From positions 33,731-97,730 of the forward strand of contig NZ_QMEA01000008.1 of assembly GCF_012912105.1 (NCBI RefSeq): a stretch of 64,000 nt of DNA, in the 5' to 3' direction. Shown here piece after piece: positions 35,818 to 45,200 of this stretch (position 1 is the first letter of the stretch; every line of letters begins with the position of its first letter). Made by a program: the position numbers and the translations under genes. This DNA comes from Brasilonema sp. UFV-L1. GTDB lineage: Bacteria > Cyanobacteriota > Cyanobacteriia > Cyanobacteriales > Nostocaceae. The notes under the pieces were generated by a model. That model was not told where the DNA came from and did not search any database. It was given only the letters and a program-made list of their open reading frames with translations.

Positions 35818-36351
35818 ATGAACAAGCTAAGCGTCAAGCAAAAGAACTGGTTGCTAACGTTTCATGTCGCCTTTGGAGGAATTTGGTTTGGTACTGCTTT
35901 ATGCATGATTGCTATTGCTTTGAGTAACCAAAATACTCTCAACGGTGATGAACTGTACGCTGTCAATGGGGTTATGAAATTACTGGATGACTTTGTGATT
36001 ATTCCTTCTGCCATTCTATCGTTGATGACTGGTGGATTACTTTGCTGGCTGACGATTTGGGGATTTTTCAAACACTACTGGGTGATCGTCAAGTGGATAG
36101 CAACCGTAACACTCATTGTTACTGGTACAATTTGGCTTGGTCCTTGGACAAATGCAATAACTGCTATCTCTGACGCACAAAGGTTACAAGCACTGCAAAA
36201 TCCACTGTATGTGTTTGACCAAAAAGCCGTAGTTGTGGGTGCGATTATTCAGACTTTATGTGTTTTGGTCATTATTGGTATTTCTGTTCTCAAGCCTTGG
36301 GGAAGGCGAAAACTTAAGGTACAGAGTGAAACGCCTGTTACTAATAGTTAA
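35818..36351 (+). CDS. DUF2269-like integral membrane protein
   Basis: A 177-residue protein with four predicted membrane helices: WLLTFHVAFGGIWFGTALCMIAI; FVIIPSAILSLMTGGLLCWL; WIATVTLIVTGTIWLG; VVGAIIQTLCVLVIIGISVL. A conserved HVxxGGxWFG motif in helix 1 (HVAFGGIWFG) is typical of the family. Function unknown. It lies directly downstream of the MarR regulator on the same strand. Confidence 0.75.
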   Translation: MNKLSVKQKNWLLTFHVAFGGIWFGTALCMIAIALSNQNTLNGDELYAVNGVMKLLDDFVIIPSAILSLMTGGLLCWLTIWGFFKHYWVIVKWIATVTLIVTGTIWLGPWTNAITAISDAQRLQALQNPLYVFDQKAVVVGAIIQTLCVLVIIGISVLKPWGRRKLKVQSETPVTNS

Positions 36352-36383
36352 ATTTTCTTGTCATTTAGTCCGGCGTAAAAAAA

Positions 36384-36644
36384 TCAGACACCATGCTTTT
36401 TATTCGCCTCTTGTGCAAGTAATTTCTGTTTGCGTTCAAGTCCCCAGTGATAGCCGCCAAGATGACCATCCGTTCGCAGGACACGGTGACATGGTACAAT
36501 AAGAGCTATTGGATTAGCACCACAAGCACTACCTACAGCGCGGACTGCCTGAGGCTTACCAATTTCACAGGCGATATCAGCATAAGTGCGCGTTTCTCCA
36601 TAAGGAATATTCTGTAATTTCATTATATCTCGTTTAAGATACAT
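36384..36644 (-). pseudogene. Shortened methylated-DNA-cysteine methyltransferase (C-terminal domain only)
   Basis: An 86-residue frame starting MYLKRDIMKLQNIPYGETRTY. It has the active-site motif IVPCHRVLR and the DNA-binding helix QAVRAVGSACGANPI of O6-alkylguanine-DNA alkyltransferases. Normal Ogt/MGMT proteins have ~150-170 residues; the N-terminal domain and the usual F-Q-x-x-V-W before IPYGETRTY are missing, replaced by a short unrelated leader. The catalytic domain is intact, so a minimal functional form cannot be excluded, but truncation is the better reading. Confidence 0.65.
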
Positions 36645-36822
36645 CTCTCATGATTAAAGGCTTTTACTGATACTAGGTTAGGCGTATACACAAGCTACGT
36701 TCTACCCGATTATTGCGATTAATATTTAAGCTTCTATAGCAATCGTATTTGATTTGTGAGAATTGAAAGCCACAGATTCCCGACTGTGTTACGGTAATGA
36801 TGTACCGCAAATAGCGCAGAAT

Positions 36823-37467
36823 ATGGTACGCAGCTTAAAAGAACTCATAGAAGAATCAGAACTGGTACATCTAGATGATCCAGAGGAAAGATTTACCATT
36901 AGCGGCGTAAGTTGGGAAATTTATGAGGCACTGCTAGCCAAACTGGAGGATAATTCCCATTATCGTATTACCTACTTGGATGGGGTATTAGAAATTGTGT
37001 CGCCGTCAATTAGACATGAAAAAGTGAAAAAAAATCTAGCTATGTTGCTAGAGCATTATATGTACATAAAGCGCATTAATTGTATTCCTATGGGAAGCAC
37101 GACTTTTAGAAATAAAGCTAAAAAAGCTGGTGCTGAACCAGATGAGTGTTACTGCATAAAAGAAGAAAAAAGCATTCCAGATATTGCTATCGAAGTAAAT
37201 ATCACAAGCGGTAATATAGATAAGCTAGAGACTTATCGGCGACTTGGTGTAAAGGAAGTTTGGATGTGGCAAACTAATGGACTCAATTTATATTATTTGC
37301 GAGAAGAAACACCCAAGCAATTTATAGATACCTATGGGTACGAGCGCATTGATACAAGTGAACTGTTGCCAGAGTTAGACATATCATTGCTCTCTCGATG
37401 CGCTTTAATGACAAGTTCACTTGAGTGTATCGACGAATTTGAGCAAGGCTTAAAAAACAATAAGTGA
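36823..37467 (+). CDS. Uma2 family (DUF820) endonuclease-like protein
   Basis: A ~214-residue protein of the Uma2/DUF820 family, which has a PD-(D/E)xK nuclease fold and is greatly expanded in cyanobacteria. Key residues are RITYLDGVLEIVSPSIRHE (first Glu/Asp), then EPDECYCI and SIPDIAIEVNIT with the D...E-x-N/K active site, and LGVKEVWMWQTNGLNLYYL. ATG 36823 is chosen; an upstream TTG (36763) is possible. Substrate and role unknown; many copies are thought to be linked with mobile DNA. Confidence 0.85.
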   Translation: MVRSLKELIEESELVHLDDPEERFTISGVSWEIYEALLAKLEDNSHYRITYLDGVLEIVSPSIRHEKVKKNLAMLLEHYMYIKRINCIPMGSTTFRNKAKKAGAEPDECYCIKEEKSIPDIAIEVNITSGNIDKLETYRRLGVKEVWMWQTNGLNLYYLREETPKQFIDTYGYERIDTSELLPELDISLLSRCALMTSSLECIDEFEQGLKNNK

Positions 37468-37504
37468 AACGTTATCATCTATTATCATAGTTTTTTCAGG
37501 CAAC

Positions 37505-37603
37505 ATGGACAAGACACCTCGTCGCTACCGCTTTCATTCAACACTCTACCAGCAGCCAAACCGCTTCTATCTAGTAACCTCACTCATACAGTTCAACTCA
37601 TGA
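37505..37603 (+). CDS. Possible 32-residue small ORF
   Basis: Reads MDKTPRRYRFHSTLYQQPNRFYL and stops at TGA 37601-37603, just before the convergent response regulator. It is basic and has no recognised relatives. It may be a gene fragment or chance; included only because the codon use looks reasonable. Confidence 0.2.
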   Translation: MDKTPRRYRFHSTLYQQPNRFYLVTSLIQFNS

Positions 37604-37606
37604 AAT

Positions 37607-38044
37607 TCAATGATTTTTAGTCATAAGATTCGTGATTTCTGCAGCTAACTCATCAGGTTCAGTCGGTTTTATCAAGTAGGATTGAAATCCAGACTTGAGA
37701 GCAAGGTAGCAACCTTCTTCTGAATCTATAGCTGTTAGTGCAATAGCTGGAATCTCATTTTGTGGAGGTTCGAGTGTTCTGATTCTACGAATTAACGAAT
37801 ATCCGTCTACTTCCGGCATAGCAATGTCAATAATTAAAATATCTGGTATAAATTGTTTTATAAGTTCAAGAGCTTCTAAGGCAGATGTTGCCGTTATTGT
37901 TTGAACACCGTAAGTATTAAGAATAAAAGTAGTTAATACAAGGCTATCAGTATCATCATCTACTACAAGTATCTGTAAACCATCTAAGGTTTGAAATTTT
38001 TCTGTATCATTCTTAAGATGACGATTTTCAGGAAGATTTGACAT
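37607..38044 (-). CDS. Single-domain response regulator
   Basis: A 145-residue CheY-like receiver. Conserved residues: acidic pair VVDDDTDS, phosphoacceptor Asp in ILIIDIAMPEVDG, Thr/Ser in AIALTA, and Lys in YLIKPTEPDEL. There is no output domain, so it probably acts as a phosphorelay partner or through protein contacts. No histidine kinase gene is in the window. The N-terminal ~25 residues are an extra polar leader. Confidence 0.9.
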   Translation of the reverse strand: MSNLPENRHLKNDTEKFQTLDGLQILVVDDDTDSLVLTTFILNTYGVQTITATSALEALELIKQFIPDILIIDIAMPEVDGYSLIRRIRTLEPPQNEIPAIALTAIDSEEGCYLALKSGFQSYLIKPTEPDELAAEITNLMTKNH

Positions 38045-38414
38045 GCTAACATTAGCCTCCTTAGTTGCTTGCTCAATTAAAGAGGAAGTCCTGCTGGGAG
38101 CTAGCTGCTAACTAGCTGCCTAGTGGGCATATTTGAGTTTTGCTTGTTAATTAAATTAAATCAAGTTTCTCTAACTTTAATTTTATTTACTTTAACAGTT
38201 ACCAGTTATCAGTTATCAGTTACCAGTTATTACTGTTCATTGTTTACTGTTTACTGTTTACTGTGTACTGTGTACTGTTTTAAAAACCTGACAAAGCAGA
38301 GTATTTCTTAAAAAGAGAAATAGAACATCTATCTGCGGAAGGAAAATCTGCTTAGTCAGGCTGAACTAAAGATATTTTGCGTTACTTACAGATGAAATTT
38401 ATTTGCAGTTCATC
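38045..38414. repeat. Gene-free stretch with tandem heptamers
   Basis: Positions ~38199-38231 carry AGTTATC/AGTTACC heptamers and 38236-38279 carry TTTACTG and TGTACTG heptamers, both STRR-type arrays. The same families recur at 54713-54846. No gene is seen. Confidence 0.7.
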
Positions 38415-39587
38415 CTAATACGTTGGGACAGACGGATCGATTTCCTTACTCCAAGCAAGAATTCCACCCTTGACATTTGTACCATCAACTCCTGCTTCCT
38501 TGAGAATGCCGAGGGCTTTTGCAGAACGCATCCCCGATTTACAATGAGCAATCAGGCGATGACCATTGAGTAATTCCTTTACCTTAGTAACGCCTTGACC
38601 ATTTTCAATTTCCGACAAAGGTATCAAAACAGAACCAGGAATTTTGGCAATTTCATACTCATGTGGGTTGCGGACATCCAGCAGCACAAAATCATTCGTA
38701 CCACTATCCAGCAATTGCTTCAACTCATTCACTGTTATTTCTGACGTTTCCATCTGCTGTTTCTCCTCTTGTGCTTTAGCTTGTGGGATACCGCAGAATT
38801 GTTCGTAGTCTATCAACTTTTCTATGACTGGACGAACTGGGTTCGGACGCAGCTTTAATTCTCGGAACTTCATGTTCAACGCATCGTAAAGCAGCAAGCG
38901 TCCACTTAAAGTTGTACCTTTACCAATTATAATTTTGACAGTTTCCGTTGCTTGGATAACACCAATAATTCCTGGCAAAATTCCCAAGACACCACCTTCT
39001 GCACAAGAAGGAACCATTCCTGGTGGTGGTGGTTCGGGATAAAGATCACGATAATTCGGTCCACCTTCGTAGTTAAAGACTGTCGCTTGTCCTTCAAAAC
39101 GGAATATGGAACCGTAGACGTTGGGCTTGTTCAGCAACACACAAGCATCGTTGACTAGATAACGAGTGGGGAAGTTATCGGTACCATCAACTACGACATC
39201 GTAAGGTCTTAGAATATCAAGGGCGTTTTCTGAAGTCAGGCGAGTTTCGTATAAGTCAATCTGACAATACGGATTAATCTCTAGAATTCGATTCTTTGCA
39301 GATTCAATTTTCGGTTTACCAACCCAAGATGTACCGTGAATGACTTGGCGTTGCAAGTTGGAAGTATCAACAACATCAAAATCAACAATACCGATGCGTC
39401 CAATACCCGCAGCAGCCAAATACAAAAGCAGAGGTGAACCAAGTCCACCTGTACCGATACACAGCACACTGGCAGCTTTCAGGCGTTTTTGTCCCTCCAA
39501 CCCGACTTCCGGTAAAATCAAGTGGCGGGAGTAACGTTCGTAATCATCTTTTGTGAGCTGGATTTCATCCAGATTCGGATTGAGCAT
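38415..39587 (-). CDS. moeB: MoeB/ThiF-type adenylyltransferase with C-terminal rhodanese domain
   Basis: A 390-residue E1-like protein that adenylates the C-terminus of a ubiquitin-like sulfur carrier and may transfer sulfur. N-terminal domain (~1-265) shows YSRHLILPEVGLEGQKRL, the ATP loop GTGGLGSPLLLYLA, DFDVVDTSNLQRQ and VDGTDNFPTRYLVND. The rhodanese domain (~290-388) has DVRNPHEYEIAKIPGSVLIP and the catalytic Cys in AHCKSGMRSA. Fused forms serve molybdopterin, thiamine or cysteine synthesis. The neighbouring JAMM peptidase supports a sulfur-carrier processing role. Confidence 0.9.
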   Translation of the reverse strand: MLNPNLDEIQLTKDDYERYSRHLILPEVGLEGQKRLKAASVLCIGTGGLGSPLLLYLAAAGIGRIGIVDFDVVDTSNLQRQVIHGTSWVGKPKIESAKNRILEINPYCQIDLYETRLTSENALDILRPYDVVVDGTDNFPTRYLVNDACVLLNKPNVYGSIFRFEGQATVFNYEGGPNYRDLYPEPPPPGMVPSCAEGGVLGILPGIIGVIQATETVKIIIGKGTTLSGRLLLYDALNMKFRELKLRPNPVRPVIEKLIDYEQFCGIPQAKAQEEKQQMETSEITVNELKQLLDSGTNDFVLLDVRNPHEYEIAKIPGSVLIPLSEIENGQGVTKVKELLNGHRLIAHCKSGMRSAKALGILKEAGVDGTNVKGGILAWSKEIDPSVPTY

Positions 39588-39719
39588 AGCACTTTGATGA
39601 GGAAGAGCGGACTTGACAACTCAAAATGTGACAAGCATTTTAGCTGCTTAATATATTGCATTTCTATATGCAAGACAGCTTATTAATAGTATCCAAAAAC
39701 GAGGTGTCTCTAGAAATTG

Positions 39720-40196
39720 TTAAATTTTGTTTTCAATGACTTCCTGTTGAAACTGGTGGTTGTCATCTAAACACCAACTTTTCATGTCACTCGCTTTACC
39801 ATTTTGTACGGAAACAATGATGTAAGAGTATTCTTGCCAAGCGCACTGACGATCAAATTCTGAGGGAATTGCTGGATGGTCAGTATGGGAGTGATAAATA
39901 CCTACGATATTCAGGTTACGCTCACGTGCTTCTCTTTGTGCTTGTAACATGACTTGAGGGGCGATTACGTACCTTTGCCTCTTACTATAATCTAATGTGT
40001 CATCTTTAGGAAAATCTGCCGCTGTTTCTGCATTCCAGGCATTTTCTGTTGGCATGACTTCTACCACAGTTTTGCCTTCGTTTGTCAGATGGCCTAGAAT
40101 TATACCGCAACATTCTTCGGGGTACGTGGTTTCGGCGTGGGTGTAAATGGTTTGTAAGTGTTGTGGGAGAAGTTTAAGAATCACAGATTTTTTCAC
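39720..40196 (-). CDS. M67 family (JAMM/MPN+) metallopeptidase
   Basis: A 158-residue JAMM peptidase. Metal-site residues are Glu in YPEECCGIILGH, and YHSHTDHPAIPSEFD, the H-x-H-x(n)-S-x-x-D motif. In bacteria such enzymes remove C-terminal extensions or amino acids from ubiquitin-like sulfur carriers. GTG 40196 (VKKSVILKLLPQ) with AGAAGAG upstream is preferred; the longer frame begins with Trp/Met repeats that are only the out-of-frame reading of the neighbour's Gly codons. The MoeB-rhodanese gene follows on the same strand by ~130 bp. Confidence 0.85.
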   Translation of the reverse strand: MKKSVILKLLPQHLQTIYTHAETTYPEECCGIILGHLTNEGKTVVEVMPTENAWNAETAADFPKDDTLDYSKRQRYVIAPQVMLQAQREARERNLNIVGIYHSHTDHPAIPSEFDRQCAWQEYSYIIVSVQNGKASDMKSWCLDDNHQFQQEVIENKI

Positions 40197-40210
40197 TCTT
40201 CTATTGCTAT

Positions 40211-41890
40211 TTAACCACCACACCCGCCACATCCACCACATCCACCACACCCGCCAGAGTCACCTCCATCACCACCTCCATAACTACCTCCACCGCCGCC
40301 TACATCTGAATTACCACAACCTGTATAACCTACTTCTACACATCCACCAGACCCGCCAGAGTCACCTCCATAACTACCTCCGCCGCCTACATTTGAATCA
40401 CCACAACTTGTATAACCTACTTCTACACATCCACCAGACCCGCCAGAGTCACCTCCATAACTACCTCCGCCGCCTAAATCTGAATCACCACAACCTGTAT
40501 AACCTCCTCGTCTTGTTCCATCTGTATAACCTCCTCGTCTTGTTCCATCTGTATAACCTCCTCGTCTTGTTCCATCTGTATAACCTCCTCGTCTTGTTCC
40601 ATCTGTATAACCTCCTCGTCTTGTTCCACCTGTATAGGTTCCTCGTCTTGAAAATATAACTACAAAAAATATCAGCGCTAAGACGAACCAAATGAAAATC
40701 TGGAATTTCAGGAAGAGCAAAACTATACCTAAGAGTAGAACAATCACATTGGTGAATATTTTGAGAAAACGGTCAAAATATTCATTCTCACGACTTACAA
40801 GCCATAGAAGATATACAGCCATACACAGGCATAAGACAAGAAGATAACCAATCGGTTTGTGTCGAGAAAACCCGATGATCATCCTGACGATTCCTAAAGA
40901 GTATAAGCACAAAATCGAGAGCTTTGTTAACTTGCTTGCAATCCCTTCCCACTGCAAAAATACTTGATTGTCTCTCTTTTCAGAACTGGATATTAAAGGT
41001 TTGGTTTCTTTCCAATGAGAAATGGCAAAATCAGAGATAACAGTGGTGATCGCAGATAAAATGTAGAACCCAACAAAGTCTTTTCCTGTTAAACTCAACA
41101 TTCCTGTCACTAGATTAGTAGTCCCTAAACTAAATAACACAAACGCCAAGATAGCAAATAACACCCAAGCAATCCGAGAATCGTTTTTGAATCGTTCTAA
41201 CAAGAAGCCGAGAATACTTGTAAACAAAAGCCCAAGACATCCAACTAACAGGTAAAAGTTGAAAAACTCAGATAATGAACGATTAATTGGATTTGGAAAG
41301 CTGGCGAGTGCGGGAACATCCCAAATGATTATACTCACGAGTGCAAGCAGTGACAGCATCCAGACAGCACCCCGACTGAAACGAAACTTGGTTAAAAAAC
41401 TGAAATCCGGTTTTTGAATAATCCAATTCTGCTGTGTGTTGACGCGAACAAAATGAATATCTCTGCCAAAACGGATATGGGGAGGTGACCAAATATCGGA
41501 TGGTGGTCGCTGTTGGAAAAACTGTTCATAACTCGCTAATGTTTTACTGTACCAGTCATTAAACTTATACCCTTCCTGTTGCCCACCTTTGGTAGGATTA
41601 TGATGTAAAGACGTTCGTAGAACATGAGCACAGAAATCTTCCCAATATGATTGGGTATAAACAAGGTGTAAATGCCAGACTTGATCCACTTGATCCGAAG
41701 GGGTGACTGGATGACCAGCAACAATAGCTAAAAAGGCAAATTTCTTGTATTCATCAATCACCCGTTGAGCATATTCAATTGTCCAATTATTATCTCTCGC
41801 AAGGCGTTTACTGAAAGATAATTTTGCATCAATCTCATCCAAGGAGAACTGCTGAATACGCTGATAGAGATCTAATTGGTGAGTGTTCAT
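40211..41890 (-). CDS. TIGR04222-like membrane protein with repetitive Gly/Cys-rich tail
   Basis: A ~559-residue protein. The N-terminal ~120 residues are soluble with a WHLHLVYTQSYWEDFC motif of the glycine-rich-domain/DUF1399-like type, then ~7-8 membrane helices (residues ~175-425). The C-terminal ~140 residues have six or so RGGYTDGTR nonapeptide repeats, followed by three ~29-residue units of GGCVEVGYTSCGDSN-type sequence and a CGGCGGCGG end. It resembles cyanobacterial TIGR04222-domain proteins. The tail is probably exported or surface-exposed by analogy; function unknown. ATG 41890 follows GAGAG at suitable distance; 41905 is the alternative. Confidence 0.75.
   Translation of the reverse strand: MNTHQLDLYQRIQQFSLDEIDAKLSFSKRLARDNNWTIEYAQRVIDEYKKFAFLAIVAGHPVTPSDQVDQVWHLHLVYTQSYWEDFCAHVLRTSLHHNPTKGGQQEGYKFNDWYSKTLASYEQFFQQRPPSDIWSPPHIRFGRDIHFVRVNTQQNWIIQKPDFSFLTKFRFSRGAVWMLSLLALVSIIIWDVPALASFPNPINRSLSEFFNFYLLVGCLGLLFTSILGFLLERFKNDSRIAWVLFAILAFVLFSLGTTNLVTGMLSLTGKDFVGFYILSAITTVISDFAISHWKETKPLISSSEKRDNQVFLQWEGIASKLTKLSILCLYSLGIVRMIIGFSRHKPIGYLLVLCLCMAVYLLWLVSRENEYFDRFLKIFTNVIVLLLGIVLLFLKFQIFIWFVLALIFFVVIFSRRGTYTGGTRRGGYTDGTRRGGYTDGTRRGGYTDGTRRGGYTDGTRRGGYTGCGDSDLGGGGSYGGDSGGSGGCVEVGYTSCGDSNVGGGGSYGGDSGGSGGCVEVGYTGCGNSDVGGGGGSYGGGDGGDSGGCGGCGGCGGCGG
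40497..40640. repeat. 27-bp coding minisatellite
   Basis: About five to six direct copies of a 27-bp unit (ATAACCTCCTCGTCTTGTTC-CATCTGT) encode the RGGYTDGTR repeats of the adjacent membrane protein. Copies are nearly identical at DNA level, suggesting recent slippage. Confidence 0.85.
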
Positions 41891-42230
41891 ACATAAATCT
41901 CTCATAGTTTGTTACAAAGCCTCTCAAACATTTTTATTCGTTTGCTCTTAGCGATTCTTGCAATGCTTTGCGAAATGCTTTCCAGGGTAAGTATATGTAT
42001 GATTGCGTGTGCTTTGCGCTGACGCTATTTCAAGCTTCATACTTGTAGTATTGGGTTTTTAATGTTGAATGAACGAACGAGTGAACCAGATATGACCTTT
42101 TTTGAATTCAAAATTCAAAATGCTGTTAGGCAAAATTAAGTACCTCGCTCATTTGTTTGTCAGTTACAACTGCCAGTACTTATCTGATTGTTTACAAAAC
42201 TTTACTTTTCCCTGACTCGGCTGATCCTAA
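41891..42230. other. Gene-free stretch
   Basis: No gene is supported. It contains a short GAATTCAAAATTCAAAATG repeat (about 42103-42121) of the STRR family and the presumed promoter of the membrane-protein gene. Confidence 0.45.
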
Positions 42231-45200
42231 CTATGGATTCAACGGGATAAAATCATAACCTGTAGGTGATTTCTTGCTTGGCTGAATTTGGACTAATTTC
42301 GGTTTGCCATTGCGATCTGCGCGCAGCGCAGCAGCTAAGCTATCGCCTGATGGTAAAAATTCAATCTTTCCTGTTGCACCGTTGGCAAAGAAGCTTTGAC
42401 TACGCAAAACTTGTTGCAATCCATCGCGTGTGCTACTTTTCTCCAATCCTGTAGCAATGGCAATAACTGCATCATAAGCCATCACTGTTCGCCAATTCAC
42501 CGCTCCACCCCAAAGTTTATGAGCATTTTGCCCAAAAGAATTATCTGAAATTGCTGTCGGATGCCAAGGTACAGCTAGTACCATCCCATTGACATCTGCT
42601 CGCCCTGAATTGAAAGTCTCAGATGTATAAAGCGTGGGGCTAGCGAAGAGTACGAGTCGCCTTTGATTTGCCCGTGCTAAATCTAAAGCTTTGTTAATTC
42701 TATCTACATGGGGAGCTAGTACCAAGCCATCTGCTTTCTGACGGATAGCATCAGCCATGATTTGACTGGGGTTGAAATCGGGTGCAGACAAATCACAGTT
42801 TATCTTGACAAAATTACCACCATTGTTGTATAATGCAGATTGCAATTCATCTCTAAACGATTGATTGTCTATAGCTTTTTCATCCACACAGATTGCGAGA
42901 TTTCTTTTGTGAGCAGTTCTCACAGCGTAGCCAGACAAAGAATCGGCAATAAAACGAATGCTGGGAGCTACACGAAAGATATATTTACCTGCGTTGGATA
43001 GCTTAGTGGAAAAGCTGGTAGCCGAAATCATCACTAAACCTTCGTCATTATACACCGGCGCGGCAGCGACAGAGGCTTCACTGGCATTATGAGCTACCAC
43101 TGCCAGAATATGAGTATTTTTTACAAAGAAAGCAGCAAGTCGTTCAGCAATCTCAGGATTGTTATCATCTGAGGCAATGACAACCTGTAAAAGATGTCCT
43201 TGAATACCACCACGGCTGTTAATCTTATGTTGAGCTTGAGCAACTCCCCGGAGAATTTCTTGAGCAACATTGAGGTTGGTGACAATAGGAACGCTCACAG
43301 CAATTGTAAAGGTTTTTCTTCCCAGAGCAGCTTGAGCATTGTTCATGTAGATACGCGCTTCTGGATCGTTGGGCGTCACTTGTAGGGATGCTTGGAAGAA
43401 TTGGAAGGCGCTATTGTAGTCTTGTTGAGCAAAAGCTTTTACGCCTTCTTGCTTTACACGGTTGGGTTGAGTGGTGACAAGAAATTTTTCCCCCAGACTG
43501 ATACGGCTCGAAATTTCGTCTAACGAGACAAAGTTGTAGCCAGTTGAAGCTTTTGGATCACGTTTGACTTGAATTAAGACAGGAGTGCCAAGGCGATCGC
43601 CTGATAACGAAAACTGTATCTTTCCGGTTGCTCCATCCATCGAAAAAGAATTTGATAGAGCTTTTTGTATTCCGCCTCTTGTATTCTCCTTCCTTAATCC
43701 CTTTATGATCACTTGAGTTGCATCGTAACTAGTTGCAGCTCGCCAGCCAATTTTGTTTCTATCACCCCATAGCTTGCTGGCATTTTGCCCAAACTCTTGG
43801 TTAACAGAGGCTGCAGGGTGCCAGGGAACTGGGATGATCATGCCGTTCACTGCAGCACCATTGCCATTTAAGAGTGTTTGCTGGGTTTGCATGCTAGGGT
43901 TTCCAAACAGAGTTAATTGTTTCTCCTTGTTCGACTTGGCGGCTTTGGCAACGGCGATCGCTTTATCAACTCTATCTACAAACGGATCGAGCAACAGACT
44001 ATCTGCGCCGACATTGATTGCTTTTTGTATGACTTCCTCAGGCTTAAGTTGAGGATCCGCAAGATCACAATTAATTTCAATCAGCTTGTCTCCAAGCGCA
44101 GCATCAAAATCGTTTTTAAAGGATTGATCAATAGCTTTGGAATCTCTACAGTACACAATTTTGGTTTTGCTAACCATTTTTACTTTTGGAGCTAAAGCAT
44201 TGGCGACTATGGTAGAATTAACAACTGTTCTAAAGATGTAGTTAGTCTGGCGATTATTCTGTTCAGTTAAGTTTCTTGAACTACTGGTTGGCGAAATCAT
44301 AACTAACTTGTTCGCCTGATAAACCTCAGCAGCCTTAACGCTTGCATTGCTGCTGTTATGTCCAACGACTACGAGAATATCTTGATTGTCTACAAATTTA
44401 TGGGCAATTCGTCGGGCGATCGCTTCGTCATTATCATCATTCGCAATTTCGACTTTTAACGGCTTGCCATCAATTCCATTTTGACGATTCACCTCATCTT
44501 GAGCTTGCGCCACTCCCCGCAGAATTTCTTGCGCTACATCCGGGTTAGTGCCTATGGGAACACCAACTGCAATTGTCAGAGCATTTTTTTCGCCTATCTT
44601 GGCATTATTTAAATAGATTAAAGTTTCTGGATCACTGGGATTTTGCTGCCGAGACTTTTCAAACTTGCTAACTGCTGTCTTGTAATCTTTGAACCAAAAC
44701 GCTCGTACACCTGCTTCTTTCTCAGGAGTTTTGACTGACTCAAGTAATATCTTTTCCCCCAAACTGATGCGGTTGGAGAAACTCATTTCATCAATCACAC
44801 GCCATACAATGCCAGAAATTCCGATGACTGCGAGCACCCCTGCTGCAAACAGTCCTATCTTTTTCCAAGGAAGCTGTTGAGGCCATTTTAACTCTGCTGC
44901 TGCGGGGTTCTGGAAAATAATCGGCAGCCAGGAAGCACAAGGATATTGCTCTTCCAATTCTTCTTCCAACCGCTCACGGGCTTGTCGAACCGATGTATAT
45001 AAGGATTCGCCACTTGTAAAAGCTGTCAGGAAATACCGCAAAAACTTTTGTGCCACTATGTCTGGCACAGGTTCACGCATAACTATGACATAGGGAATCC
45101 TCAAATCAGCGAGATTTATTGCCAATCCTAGCCCATCACAAGAATTGAAAATCGCCAGCTTCAACCCCTTTTGCACAGCAAATCTGAGGGTGCGACGTAA

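Noticed and set aside
38199..38281. CRISPR-like array
   Set aside because: The units are 7-bp STRR heptamers without spacers; no cas genes are present.
40147..40659. Plus-strand His/Leu-rich open frame opposite the Gly-rich tail
   Set aside because: It is the antisense reading of the Gly/Cys repeats; no ribosome site and no family.
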